Shown in pieces: positions 7,249-14,754 of a stretch of DNA of 45,285 nucleotides. Below the pieces are notes generated by a model that was given only the letters and a program-made list of their open reading frames with translations, did not search any database and was not told the DNA's origin. Every line of letters starts with the position of its first letter. Position 1 is the first letter of the stretch. Source of the stretch: a virus; the IMG/VR virus record IMGVR_UViG_3300025869_000031, positions 1-45,285 of that record; one strand, written 5' to 3'. Position numbers and translations under genes: made by a program.

Positions 7249-7893
7249 TTAGAAGTTTACAGACAAAGAAAGACCTACTACAGACTCTCCATCAGAAATT
7301 AAATCTGAGTCAAAATAATCATACGACAATCCGAGCGTGGAATTTTCCGACACAGACTTGGAGGCAATAACTCCTAGTCCGTAATAATCTTCATTAATTG
7401 AAGATGTCACGTCCGTATTTCCATATAATGCATGAAAACAAAGATCCGCAATTTCATTATCCACTCCATGTTTTACAGATAATTCGAATGTATACAAATC
7501 ATCACTTGTATTCCTATATACAGTAAGTGTTGGAGAAAGAACAGAACTCAACCCTAACGATACTCTCGCATCTAAATTAGAATCTCCAGCCACTTCTTCA
7601 AAGTGCTCCAATCCAATGTACACATTAAGTAGATCAGATAACTGCTTAGATGCTCCAGCTTCCATTAGGTAAGAGTCAGACCCCCCTGCTGTTGGTTGGT
7701 TCGTTGAGACTCCTGCGGAAGCTCTCAAGCCAGCCAAATCCGAACCTACAGATAGAGACGACTGAACTGACTCCGAAGAAATTACAGCCCCCCTTCTGAA
7801 ATAATCAGATGCATACCCTACAGATAAAGAACCTGCAATGGCGACGTTAGAAATTAGACACAAAAGTGCCGTAATATATGTTTTTGTTTTCAT
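7249..7893 (-). CDS. Outer-membrane beta-barrel protein, TorF/gcw_chp-like porin
   Basis: The 214-residue protein begins with a Sec signal peptide (basic MKTKTY, hydrophobic core, cleavage after AIA at about 20). The mature part is made of alternating amphipathic strands with Gly/Ser/Tyr. It opens with SLSVGYASDYFRRGAVISS, close to the SDYxFRG signature of the TIGR02001 (gcw_chp, TorF-type) putative porins. The last residues (VVGLSLSVNF) end in Phe, the usual beta-signal for BAM insertion. A phage copy implies a Gram-negative host and an altered host surface, for example superinfection exclusion or altered uptake (inference). A weak promoter at the standard spacing precedes it. Confidence 0.8.
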   Translation of the reverse strand: MKTKTYITALLCLISNVAIAGSLSVGYASDYFRRGAVISSESVQSSLSVGSDLAGLRASAGVSTNQPTAGGSDSYLMEAGASKQLSDLLNVYIGLEHFEEVAGDSNLDARVSLGLSSVLSPTLTVYRNTSDDLYTFELSVKHGVDNEIADLCFHALYGNTDVTSSINEDYYGLGVIASKSVSENSTLGLSYDYFDSDLISDGESVVGLSLSVNF

Positions 7894-7899
7894 AGTTTA

Positions 7900-7928
7900 C
7901 TTATTTATGTAAAAAAATTAATCGTCAA
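7900..7928 (-). promoter_or_regulatory. Possible promoter for the outer-membrane protein gene
   Basis: TTGACG (7928-7923), 17-nt spacer, AATAAG (7905-7900), ending 6 nt before the ATG at 7893. The geometry equals that of the strong promoters, but the -10 box is poor. An activator or a phage sigma factor might be required. Confidence 0.4.
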
Positions 7929-8139
7929 AGAATCCTTCTTCTGGCTCAAATTCTATGTCCTCGCCTAATAATTCAATAACTTTGTCATCTATAATACTTT
8001 TAATTTTTGAAAATTCAAGTTTTTTTTCCTCAAGTGCTCCAATTAAAGTAAAAGTATTAATGTCAAACTCTTCTAAGTACCTTTCGCAAAGGTCATCTAA
8101 GTCAAATCTAAATGCATCAGTTTGTTCGTTAAAATCCAT
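7918..8139 (-). CDS. Small acidic protein
   Basis: The 73-residue product is strongly acidic (DLDDLCERYLEEFD at 14-27, EPEEGFFDD at the end) and predicted helical, with no hydrophobic segment. Such small acidic phage proteins sometimes act as DNA mimics or inhibitors, but nothing here proves that. Its last codons contain the -35 of the barrel gene promoter. Confidence 0.55.
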   Translation of the reverse strand: MDFNEQTDAFRFDLDDLCERYLEEFDINTFTLIGALEEKKLEFSKIKSIIDDKVIELLGEDIEFEPEEGFFDD

Positions 8140-8164
8140 ATGATATAAATTATGTTACAATAAT

Positions 8165-8677
8165 TTAGTTTTTTTTCCAAATAGTTTTTCTTTTTATTTT
8201 TTTAATGTCAGAAGTTTTTATTAAGGCTATCTCTTCTTGATCTCTCCTTTGATATATTCTATATTTTGCTTCTGCACATGTTTTTACAAACTCTTTTTTT
8301 CTATCTATCGCTTTTTCGCACAAGTTTTTTAAAGATATCCTGTCAACGATCAAGAAGTAATCTTTCTTTTCAAATGCTATGTAATCACAATCGCCATAAA
8401 GCCATCCATGAAAGCCGTCTGCTGTTTTAAACTCAACCCAAGTCCATGTATCTGAATACGATTTATCGTAAGCACATATTTTTTTTCTAGCTTTTACATC
8501 TACGCCTTTTACAGAATCTTCTTTTTTTAGAAAATAATCTATTCTATTTTTTTTATTTTGATCTACAGTAGAACTTTTTATTTTAAAACCATTCTGGACA
8601 GCTAGAGCAACAAAAATTCTTTCAGCTTTATTGCCTATTTCTGCCGCGTTTCTTTTGTCGTATTTATTTTTATACAT
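8165..8677 (-). CDS. PD-(D/E)XK-like nuclease-fold protein
   Basis: A 170-residue basic protein. The N-terminal helix carries GNKAERIFVALAVQNGF, followed by KNRIDYFL (acidic residue at about 48) and the strand VKGVDVKARK (D-x-K at about 60). This is the E...D...(D/E)xK order of PD-(D/E)XK nucleases. Later WVEFKTADGFHGWLYG and YIAFEKKDYFLIV fit the remaining beta strands, as in phage Holliday-junction or restriction-type nucleases. It lies directly downstream of the RuvB-like helicase, which suggests a role in junction or end processing. No experimental family can be named with certainty. Confidence 0.55.
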   Translation of the reverse strand: MYKNKYDKRNAAEIGNKAERIFVALAVQNGFKIKSSTVDQNKKNRIDYFLKKEDSVKGVDVKARKKICAYDKSYSDTWTWVEFKTADGFHGWLYGDCDYIAFEKKDYFLIVDRISLKNLCEKAIDRKKEFVKTCAEAKYRIYQRRDQEEIALIKTSDIKKIKRKTIWKKN

Positions 8678-8686
8678 AGAGTTCTA

Positions 8687-9616
8687 TTAATTAATTGACT
8701 TTATTAATTTTCTGCCTTTAGGGGTTATTTTCCTTTTTACGTCTATCTCCATTAGATTTTGCTTTAATAAATATTTTTCATGGTCACTTCTTAGAGAAGT
8801 CGAGCTTAACCCTGTTTTAGCCGCCAACATCGATAATGTGCATTCACCTTTCTCTTGTAATACTTCTAAGATTTGTTTTTCGGTACATGTGATACCATAA
8901 GGTAATACACCCAAAGTGTCACAAAAACTCAAATAATCCTTCTTTGTGAAATTATTCAAATTCTCGGAATCAGCAAAGAGATTGATGTCTTTTGCTTTCA
9001 TGACCGCATTTCTTGCATTCCCCCTAACAACGTCACTGAGGTCTTTCAAAACATTTTTATCGACTTTACATTCTAGAGAATTGGATAGGATGTCGCCTAA
9101 TTCAACATTATTATAAGACTCGAAATCAACAGAGGTTAATCGATCTTTTAGCGGTGGAAAAAGTTTATCACTTTCCGTTGTGGCAAACATGAAAGTTTGT
9201 TTCTTGAAATTGAAAGGAAATCGAGTTTCTTTCCAAGTAACTTCTCTAACATGAGAAGAGCTCGTGTCCAATATAGTGAGAAGAGCCATAGTTAAATCTC
9301 TAGGCAACTCATGAGCTTCATCAAATAATATAGTGATCTCATTATCTAATATCAAAGGAATGAAAATTTGATCAAAAAAGTGATCGTTGTTTTTTATTGT
9401 AGAGCAATTTAACTCCAAAACAGGTCTGCGGCTTCCATCTTGATTCCTTAAATTGGCGGCGAATGAATTAGCGAATGCTGTTTTCCCCAAACCTTTCGCT
9501 CCAAAAAATCCCAAAAACGGACAAATGCTAGTTTTGTTAAAAGCTTTTAAATAAAAATTAAGTTTCTTCTTTACGTTTTTTTGCCCTACTAAATGATCAA
9601 ATGCATTTTTCTTCAT
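8687..9616 (-). CDS. RuvB-like AAA+ Holliday-junction helicase
   Basis: I start at ATG 9616, which is preceded by a GAGGAGT Shine-Dalgarno-like sequence. The alternative ATG at 9631 contains that sequence. The protein (309 residues) begins FDHLVGQKNVKKKL like RuvB. It has Walker A GAKGLGKT (39-46), Walker B ITILFDEAHEL, sensor 1 FMFATTESD and an arginine finger in PPLKDRLT. The C terminus is a winged helix ending in ITPKGRKLIK, equivalent to the RTPRGR end of RuvB. RuvB hexamers drive branch migration. No RuvA or RuvC gene is visible nearby, so host RuvA or a phage partner may be used. Distant clamp-loader homology is the alternative. Confidence 0.82.
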   Translation of the reverse strand: MKKNAFDHLVGQKNVKKKLNFYLKAFNKTSICPFLGFFGAKGLGKTAFANSFAANLRNQDGSRRPVLELNCSTIKNNDHFFDQIFIPLILDNEITILFDEAHELPRDLTMALLTILDTSSSHVREVTWKETRFPFNFKKQTFMFATTESDKLFPPLKDRLTSVDFESYNNVELGDILSNSLECKVDKNVLKDLSDVVRGNARNAVMKAKDINLFADSENLNNFTKKDYLSFCDTLGVLPYGITCTEKQILEVLQEKGECTLSMLAAKTGLSSTSLRSDHEKYLLKQNLMEIDVKRKITPKGRKLIKSIN

Positions 9617-9620
9617 AATT

Positions 9621-9887
9621 TTACTCCTCATCGAATTTTGTTAATTTATATTGAATCGAATTAGCTTCAGAATCTTCTGTTTTGCTTAATTCAATTGACG
9701 TGTCGTTAGTGTGAATGCCTAAACTTTCCAACCAAACCCTGCTGACAGGAATGGGCGTTTTTTCCCCTATATAATCTTTAAGATCTAAGAAGGGAACCTT
9801 CACAAAGGAAGTTGCTCCTTTTTTTCTTCCGCTTCCCGATTTTCTAGAGGAACCATCTTTGTTTAATGTTCTATTTTTCTTACTCAT
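9621..9887 (-). CDS. Small protein with basic N terminus
   Basis: The 88-residue protein has a Lys/Arg/Ser-rich, AT-hook-like start (DGSSRKSGSGRKKGATSF) and a C-terminal half with PVSRVWLESLGI and an acidic end. It is the first gene behind a strong promoter (TTGACA-N17-GATAAT) and is followed after 4 nt by the RuvB-like gene, so it may be an accessory factor of that helicase (inference). No family recognised. Confidence 0.6.
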   Translation of the reverse strand: MSKKNRTLNKDGSSRKSGSGRKKGATSFVKVPFLDLKDYIGEKTPIPVSRVWLESLGIHTNDTSIELSKTEDSEANSIQYKLTKFDEE

Positions 9888-9893
9888 GGATAC

Positions 9894-9922
9894 ATTATCT
9901 CATAGAAGTTAAGTTTTGTCAA
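9894..9922 (-). promoter_or_regulatory. Sigma-70 promoter for the 9887/RuvB-like operon
   Basis: TTGACA (9922-9917), 17-nt spacer, GATAAT (9899-9894). The -10 ends 6 nt before the ATG at 9887, so the predicted transcript is leaderless. Confidence 0.8.
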
Positions 9923-9947
9923 GTTTTTTTAAATTTTTTAAAAAAAA

Positions 9948-11186
9948 TTACAAATGAATAGTGATGCCGTCCACAGCTCCGTTAAGGTTATCTGTTCCGC
10001 TGGACAAATAAACATTTTGAGACTTTCCATTATACAAACTTACAGTGTGTAAAATAAATTCCTCAAGAGTTCCTTCGAAGTCAAAAGAGATTCTGTATGG
10101 GTAACCGCTTTCTCTATCCTTTATTAAGTCTTTTATTCTTCCCTGTCTAACTTCTGCACCTAGACTAGTTCCTTCCCAAACTTCAAAGATCAAAATCCAT
10201 TTAATATTCCACATAATATAGTTCCACCTAGTCGCCCATGACTGAGGGTCAGAATTTTCATAATATGGTTTTGCTACATTATCTTTATACCATGAAAATT
10301 CCTTCATCTGATGTCTTACTTGTTGGCTTGACTTCTGTTCTTTGCTTTTTGCATGAGCATAGTAAGATAATTTCTTGAAAGGACCTGTTCTAGAATCAGA
10401 TAAAAACTTTAAATGCTGTGGGGTTAAGTGAAACCAAAACGGTTGACCAAATTCCTCGAAGCAGTATCCAGAATATTCATCTACAATATAGGAGTCTAAT
10501 GTTTTAAATCCTTTTTCTTTGGCTTTTTTGCTCATTTTAGCCCAAAACATATCCCAATCATCAAAAAACCTCTCAATGAGATAATTCTTTTTTGAATTTA
10601 GAAGCTTTGGGTCATCAGGCCCATTAAACGAAACAAAACCTTTTGATTCAAACATTGTTTTTGAAGAGTAAACTTCCCACGGATCTCTACAAACTATACC
10701 AGCCCACTGCCCTTCAGTAGCTTTCAACCCTTTTATTTTATGATTTGAAGTTATTTTTCTCCATTTCTCGTCGTTAGTTAGACCCGTTTCAGCAAAGACC
10801 TTCTCTCTAGACTTAAATTCCACCCAAAGAGGTCTTTCTTTCAAGCAAACCGATAGATTTATCGGCCAGCCTGTTGGCCAGCTATAACGACCTCCGACTA
10901 AATCTTGTAAAAAAATATGAGCACTTTTATTATGAATGCTAACTTTGATTTTTTTGGTTTTAAGATAAGCGACTACCGCTCTTTGGTGATCGTATCTTGT
11001 TATAACCTTTTTGGGATCTATCCCTATGGATTTAAAGTTAGGGTTTCGGGAGTAACCAGAGACCTTAACGTTTTCAAGTTCTGTGCCTTTAACCCAATTT
11101 ACTATGAGCTCCCCCCCCATTGAGGGGAGAGCCATGGTAAAAAGTAGAATTATATTAAGTGATAAAGCTGTCGGGTAATTCGTCAT
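9948..11186 (-). CDS. Hypothetical, possibly secreted or virion protein
   Basis: The frame from ATG 11186 gives 412 residues. Its first 25 (TALSLNIILLFTMALPSMGG) look like a weak signal or membrane segment. That start overlaps the upstream gene by 32 nt, so MALPSMGG (about 11135) or MGGELIV (11120) are alternatives. The body is rich in Trp, Tyr and Lys, has no repeated motif I recognise, and ends in a beta-like YLSSGTDNLNGAVDGITIHL segment. It lies between a DNA-binding-type small gene and the fibre-like paralogues, so a structural or adhesin role is plausible but unproven. The start region contains a run of eight G. Confidence 0.55.
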   Translation of the reverse strand: MTNYPTALSLNIILLFTMALPSMGGELIVNWVKGTELENVKVSGYSRNPNFKSIGIDPKKVITRYDHQRAVVAYLKTKKIKVSIHNKSAHIFLQDLVGGRYSWPTGWPINLSVCLKERPLWVEFKSREKVFAETGLTNDEKWRKITSNHKIKGLKATEGQWAGIVCRDPWEVYSSKTMFESKGFVSFNGPDDPKLLNSKKNYLIERFFDDWDMFWAKMSKKAKEKGFKTLDSYIVDEYSGYCFEEFGQPFWFHLTPQHLKFLSDSRTGPFKKLSYYAHAKSKEQKSSQQVRHQMKEFSWYKDNVAKPYYENSDPQSWATRWNYIMWNIKWILIFEVWEGTSLGAEVRQGRIKDLIKDRESGYPYRISFDFEGTLEEFILHTVSLYNGKSQNVYLSSGTDNLNGAVDGITIHL

Positions 11187-11442
11187 GATCTTTTACGGTT
11201 GTATTTGTGTCTTTTGATTGATATATAATCAAGTCAGGAGCTCTTTCGTTTTCCTGCTTGAGCTTGTTCAGAAAAACAACAATTGGAACTTCTCTTTCAT
11301 TATCCGTTCCCTTGTCAATCTTGACCATTCCAGAATAAAACTTTTGAGCTTTACCCTCTTTCTTCCAAAGAGCCCCCATTTCCCTGTTTCTCCATTCGGA
11401 GTTTGCGGCGTTATCGTTATCGTTACTATGTGTGTTATCCAT
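11155..11442 (-). CDS. Small conserved-looking phage/virus protein (GALW...VPIVVFLNK type)
   Basis: Starting at ATG 11442 (MDNTHSND), the 95-residue protein has an Asn/Asp-rich head and a compact beta domain: EMGALWKKEGKAQKFYSGMV, then EVPIVVFLNKLKQENERAP, then DLIIYQSKD. This pattern is common in uncharacterised DUF736-like proteins of phages and large viruses. They probably have an OB-like or other small beta-rich fold. The start overlaps the upstream gene by 8 nt. Function unknown. Confidence 0.6.
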   Translation of the reverse strand: MDNTHSNDNDNAANSEWRNREMGALWKKEGKAQKFYSGMVKIDKGTDNEREVPIVVFLNKLKQENERAPDLIIYQSKDTNTTVKDHDELPDSFIT

Positions 11443-11620
11443 TGTTTTTTTTGTTTTGTTTATTATAAAAATCATCTAATAAAATTAAGAAATCCGCTTT
11501 TGCATGAGGCGGGGTATTATTATATTGAGCTTTAGCTCTTTTATAATTCCTTCTTGAAGAAGGGTCTTCATCATTATAATGAATGATGCTTTTTATTCTT
11601 TTGCAAACCTTTTGATTCAT
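11435..11620 (-). CDS. Small basic protein
   Basis: The ATG at 11620 (MNQKVCKRIK) is chosen because a strong promoter ends 8 nt upstream. The 61-residue protein is helical and basic (RRNYKRAKAQYNNTPPHAKADF, shortened here, in the middle) and ends KQNKKNNG. No family recognised. It heads the operon leading to the 11155 and 9948 genes. Confidence 0.6.
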   Translation of the reverse strand: MNQKVCKRIKSIIHYNDEDPSSRRNYKRAKAQYNNTPPHAKADFLILLDDFYNKQNKKNNG

Positions 11621-11628
11621 TGGTATAT

Positions 11629-11657
11629 ATAATACCAATAAAACTAAATAATGTCAA
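11629..11657 (-). promoter_or_regulatory. Sigma-70 promoter for the 11620 operon
   Basis: TTGACA (11657-11652), 17-nt spacer, TATTAT (11634-11629), ending 8 nt before the ATG at 11620. It lies between this operon and the end of the fibre-like genes. Confidence 0.75.
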
Positions 11658-11688
11658 GAATATTTTTTATTAAAAAATAAATTTACAA

Positions 11689-12930
11689 TCAAACACTTAA
11701 GTTGGTAGGAGTGGACAACTCCAAATCTCCAGTTCCCAACACGTTCCAATCAGCCATGAAGTCTGTAGCGTAATATTTTAATAACTTTCTATTGCTTGAT
11801 AACAACCATCTTCTTTGGAGCCGAGTATCCATACCTTCCGTCCAAGGCACAATGATAGCTTTAAAGCCATTTGTATTTTCAGAAACTCCTTCTGACGCAG
11901 GGTGCCAAAAGTCACTTGTGTCTATGACTGTTTGACCTTCTTTAAACAACATTGATTTTTGTATACTTACGCCACTTCCTTGAATTTTTTGATTGCTACT
12001 ATCGTATGTAGACCAAAATAGAAACCCTTTTGTTGCATCTGTATGCGGTTCAGCTATCCATTGTCCATTTCCACTATAAGAGTTTGCTGATGAGTTTATC
12101 GGGGGGAATTGTATGATGTGATAAAGTTGAGAACTGTTGTTCATATAGTTACCACGTGAAGAAGACCACGAATTCGGTGCATGATTATTGATTAAAACAG
12201 TGCCTTGGAAGCTTACTGTACCATAAAGCGTTGAGTAAATTGCTCTATAAGGTGATTTTCCACTAGTAGGTTTATATCTTTGCCAGTATGATTTCGCGTC
12301 ACCATGAGCTCGCCAATCACTAGTTACATTGTAATTATGACTACCCCAATCGACACCTACGTGAGAATGGCTGGAATGCCCTCCTTGTGGAGCAGGTTCA
12401 AATGGAGATTCAATCACCACAAAACTACTTTCTGTTCCTTGGAATATTTTTGGAGCATCGCTGGGCAGTATAATTGAAGAAGATCTGTTCGTTGCTCCAT
12501 TATATTCCTCTGGCAAATCTTCGGTTTTTATACAAGGTTTATTTGAGGAAGTGACTGCCGTAAGTTTTTTCGTGGAAAAATTGTCTTCGTAGACTTCTTT
12601 CGTTAAAAAGGGGTCTGTACTGGGAAAAGTAGAATCATTAGGTAAATTACTCCAAGGATCATTCCAATGCCCACGAGTTCTATAAACTATTGCAGGTTGC
12701 GTGGGCTTTTTAGCCCCCTTAAAATCGAAGCTAAATTTTTGGACTTTTTGAAAAACTGTGTTGCCACTACCTCTCCAATTTTCGAGTCTGAGAATTAACC
12801 GAAATCCTTGAAGGTCGTATTTCTGAAGGGTCGGGGTGGAGCTATAACTGACAAAAGAACCGCTATCTTGTTTATGCCTGTAAACAATATCGCCATCACG
12901 CTTTTCTAATTTTTCTGAGGTGTATTTCAA
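11689..12930 (-). CDS. Fibre-like paralogue B with histidine/serine-rich centre
   Basis: I start at the TTG at 12930, which forms a TTGA overlap with the stop of the upstream paralogue. From there the protein (413 residues) reads KYTSEKLEKRDGDIVYRHKQ, the same as the paralogue's start after its ATG. An upstream extension to 13038 would only be another frame of the neighbour. N-terminal residues 1-180 are almost identical to paralogue A. The centre (about 182-275) is unrelated (QGGHSSHSHVGVDWGSHNYN onward). The C-terminal 130 residues are again similar (QWIAEPH, GFLFWS, IQKSMLFKEGQ, RRWLLSS). The plan fits a virion fibre or adhesin with an exchangeable receptor-binding domain (inference). Confidence 0.7.
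   Translation of the reverse strand: MKYTSEKLEKRDGDIVYRHKQDSGSFVSYSSTPTLQKYDLQGFRLILRLENWRGSGNTVFQKVQKFSFDFKGAKKPTQPAIVYRTRGHWNDPWSNLPNDSTFPSTDPFLTKEVYEDNFSTKKLTAVTSSNKPCIKTEDLPEEYNGATNRSSSIILPSDAPKIFQGTESSFVVIESPFEPAPQGGHSSHSHVGVDWGSHNYNVTSDWRAHGDAKSYWQRYKPTSGKSPYRAIYSTLYGTVSFQGTVLINNHAPNSWSSSRGNYMNNSSQLYHIIQFPPINSSANSYSGNGQWIAEPHTDATKGFLFWSTYDSSNQKIQGSGVSIQKSMLFKEGQTVIDTSDFWHPASEGVSENTNGFKAIIVPWTEGMDTRLQRRWLLSSNRKLLKYYATDFMADWNVLGTGDLELSTPTNLSV
12385..12930 (-). repeat. Direct repeat, copy 2 (546 bp)
   Basis: This block aligns without gaps to 13584-14129 (constant offset 1199 bp) and differs only at scattered single bases. It encodes the shared N-terminal 180 residues of the two fibre-like genes. 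The high identity points to recent duplication or ongoing gene conversion. Confidence 0.9.
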
Positions 12931-14129
12931 ATAGTTAAGCTGGTAGGTGTTGATGCTTCGAGGTCTGCGAAATCTCCAACTGTAGGTGATTGAACTGTAT
13001 AATAAGTTGCTAATTTTCCATCTGGAGAAAGAAGCCATCTTTCTTTTAGCAAAGGATTATGGTTTGATTCCCAATTTATCATTCTAGCTTTAAATCCAGT
13101 TGATGATGTATTGTCACGTGTCCACATATTGCTTGTATCTATTTTAGTTTGATTTTCTCTAAATAACATTGATTTTTGAATTTGAATATTGCCACCACTA
13201 CCTGGATTTGCTTTTGATGTTCCTGAATAATAAGACCAAAATAAAAAACCATCTGCTTGGGTAGTATGAGGGTCAGCAATCCATTCTCCTCCAAATGAAC
13301 ATCTTACAAGTGAATCTGTACACGTTCTTTCAGATATCGAACCATACCACTGAGTTCCTCGATATGCAAGTTGATTGCTACATCCACCCGAATAATTAGA
13401 GTCTCCCGACTTATTAATTTGACTTCCGCTCACACAATTAGAAGCTTTATAATACCATGGATAGCATTGTATGGATCGGCCCCACTGAAAAAAGGAAAAC
13501 TTGTCTCCAGGAGCACGGGTGGCGTGATCTCCTTTTCTATTACACCCCGTCCAATTACCACATGAATTAGCGTATTGAGTTTGTTGTGGAGCAGGTTCAA
13601 ATGGAGATTCAATCACCACAAAACTACTTTCTGTTCCTTGGAATATTTTTGGAACATCGCTGGGTAGTATAATTGAAGAGGATCTATTCGTTGCTCCATT
13701 ATATTCCTCTGGCAAATCTTCGGTCTTTACACAAGGTTTATTTGAAGAGGTGATTGCTGAAAGTTTTTTCGTGGAAAAATTGTCTTCGTAGACTTCTCGC
13801 GTTAAAAAGGGGTCTGTACTGGGAAAAGTAGAATCATTAGGTAAATTACTCCAAGGATCATTCCAATGCGCGCGAGTTCTATAAACTATCGCAGGTTGTG
13901 TGGACTTTTTAGCCCCCTTAAAATCGAAGCTAAATTTTTGGACTTTTTGAAAAACTGTGTTGCCACTACCTCTCCAATTTTCGAGTCTGAGAATTAACCG
14001 AAATCCTTGAAGGTCGTATTTCTGAAGAGTCGGGGCGGAGCTATAACTGACAAAAGAACCGCTATCTTGTTTATGCCTATAAACAATATCCCCATTACGC
14101 TTTTCTAATTTTTCTGAGGTGTATTTCAT
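12927..14129 (-). CDS. Fibre-like paralogue A with cysteine-rich centre
   Basis: The 400-residue protein starts at ATG 14129. Residues 1-182 are shared with paralogue B (TSEKLEKRNGD, SGNTVFQKVQKFSF, QPAIVYRTR, SSFVVIESPFEPAPQ). The central domain (about 183-275) is different and rich in Cys, Trp, Tyr and Ser (CGNWTGCNRKGDH, CSNQLAYRGTQW, CTDSLVRC), with an even pattern of cysteines suggesting disulfides or metal. The C-terminal part (WIADPHTTQADGFLFWSYYS onward) matches B again. The stop at 12927 overlaps the TTG start of B. It is probably a receptor-binding or host-recognition protein. There is no signal peptide, as expected for a virion part. Confidence 0.7.
   Translation of the reverse strand: MKYTSEKLEKRNGDIVYRHKQDSGSFVSYSSAPTLQKYDLQGFRLILRLENWRGSGNTVFQKVQKFSFDFKGAKKSTQPAIVYRTRAHWNDPWSNLPNDSTFPSTDPFLTREVYEDNFSTKKLSAITSSNKPCVKTEDLPEEYNGATNRSSSIILPSDVPKIFQGTESSFVVIESPFEPAPQQTQYANSCGNWTGCNRKGDHATRAPGDKFSFFQWGRSIQCYPWYYKASNCVSGSQINKSGDSNYSGGCSNQLAYRGTQWYGSISERTCTDSLVRCSFGGEWIADPHTTQADGFLFWSYYSGTSKANPGSGGNIQIQKSMLFRENQTKIDTSNMWTRDNTSSTGFKARMINWESNHNPLLKERWLLSPDGKLATYYTVQSPTVGDFADLEASTPTSLTI
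13584..14129 (-). repeat. Direct repeat, copy 1 (546 bp)
   Basis: Partner of 12385-12930. The identical stretch starts at TGTGGAGCAGGTTC near the end of the conserved N-terminal domain and runs to the start codon. The boundary is sharp: the central domains diverge completely beyond it. Confidence 0.9.
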
Positions 14130-14135
14130 TGACTA

Positions 14136-14735
14136 TTAAGCGCTTAAGATATTACTTGCAGAGGCATTATAATTAGCATCGGTTATAGTTCCAAGATCGC
14201 ATTCAGTAATATCATCTCCTTGGATTGCACATAAAAATTTGCCAAAAGGATTTTGGAAAGTTTCTGTAATTTGTACTATATTACCCTCTCCTATGCTATT
14301 TGAGCTGACTAAATTTGTATCTGCCCATGTACCTAGATCGCTGGGCCAAATTATTCGTTTATACTGAATCGCGGGTTGTGAGTCTTTTAATGTGCCATCT
14401 TGCTTGTAAGTTTTCTTTTCTCTTTTTAAAATTCTTCCATTAACTCCTGATTTTTGGTATTTAGTAATTCTAGTTACAAGTCTAAGATTACTGATATTAT
14501 ATTTATCTCTATCAAAAGTATAAGTTGTTTCATCTCCTCCAAAAATGTCCGCAAATGTTTTTGAAGCTCCTGATAAATCCCCAGAAAACTCGTGAGTCTG
14601 TTCCCAAGGCCCAAAAGTTACAGTCCCTGAGCTATCAGCGTTCGCAATTCTTACTCGCCATTTATGATCTTTAAATACCATATCTGACCTAGTATACGTT
14701 CTGTAACTATATTGGACGACTTTTTTGAAAATCAT
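14136..14735 (-). CDS. Distant third member of the fibre-like family
   Basis: The 199-residue protein starts at ATG 14735 and ends 6 nt before paralogue A. It resembles the N-terminal domain of A and B: YNISNLRLVTRITKYQKSG corresponds to YDLQGFRLILRLENWRGSG, and QPAIQYKRIIW to QPAIVYRTR. The following ITETFQNPFGKFLCAI parallels REVYEDNFSTKKLSAI. It stops where the variable domain begins, so it may be a minimal base or chaperone-like subunit for the fibres (inference). Confidence 0.6.
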   Translation of the reverse strand: MIFKKVVQYSYRTYTRSDMVFKDHKWRVRIANADSSGTVTFGPWEQTHEFSGDLSGASKTFADIFGGDETTYTFDRDKYNISNLRLVTRITKYQKSGVNGRILKREKKTYKQDGTLKDSQPAIQYKRIIWPSDLGTWADTNLVSSNSIGEGNIVQITETFQNPFGKFLCAIQGDDITECDLGTITDANYNASASNILSA

Positions 14736-14754
14736 TTGGTGTAATATATTTTAT

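Noticed and set aside
11661-11677. AT-only inverted repeat (ATTTTTT-ATT-AAAAAAT) as terminator behind the fibre genes
   Set aside because: A stem of only A-T pairs is weak, and similar tracts occur by chance in this base composition.
12931-13038. Upstream extension of fibre-like paralogue B to 13038
   Set aside because: It runs through the end of paralogue A in another frame. The TTG at 12930 aligns exactly with the ATG start of paralogue A.
11689-14129. Diversity-generating retroelement behind the variable fibre domains
   Set aside because: No reverse transcriptase or template repeat is visible in the window, and the variable part is central and unrelated rather than a mutated adenine pattern. 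Domain exchange explains it better.
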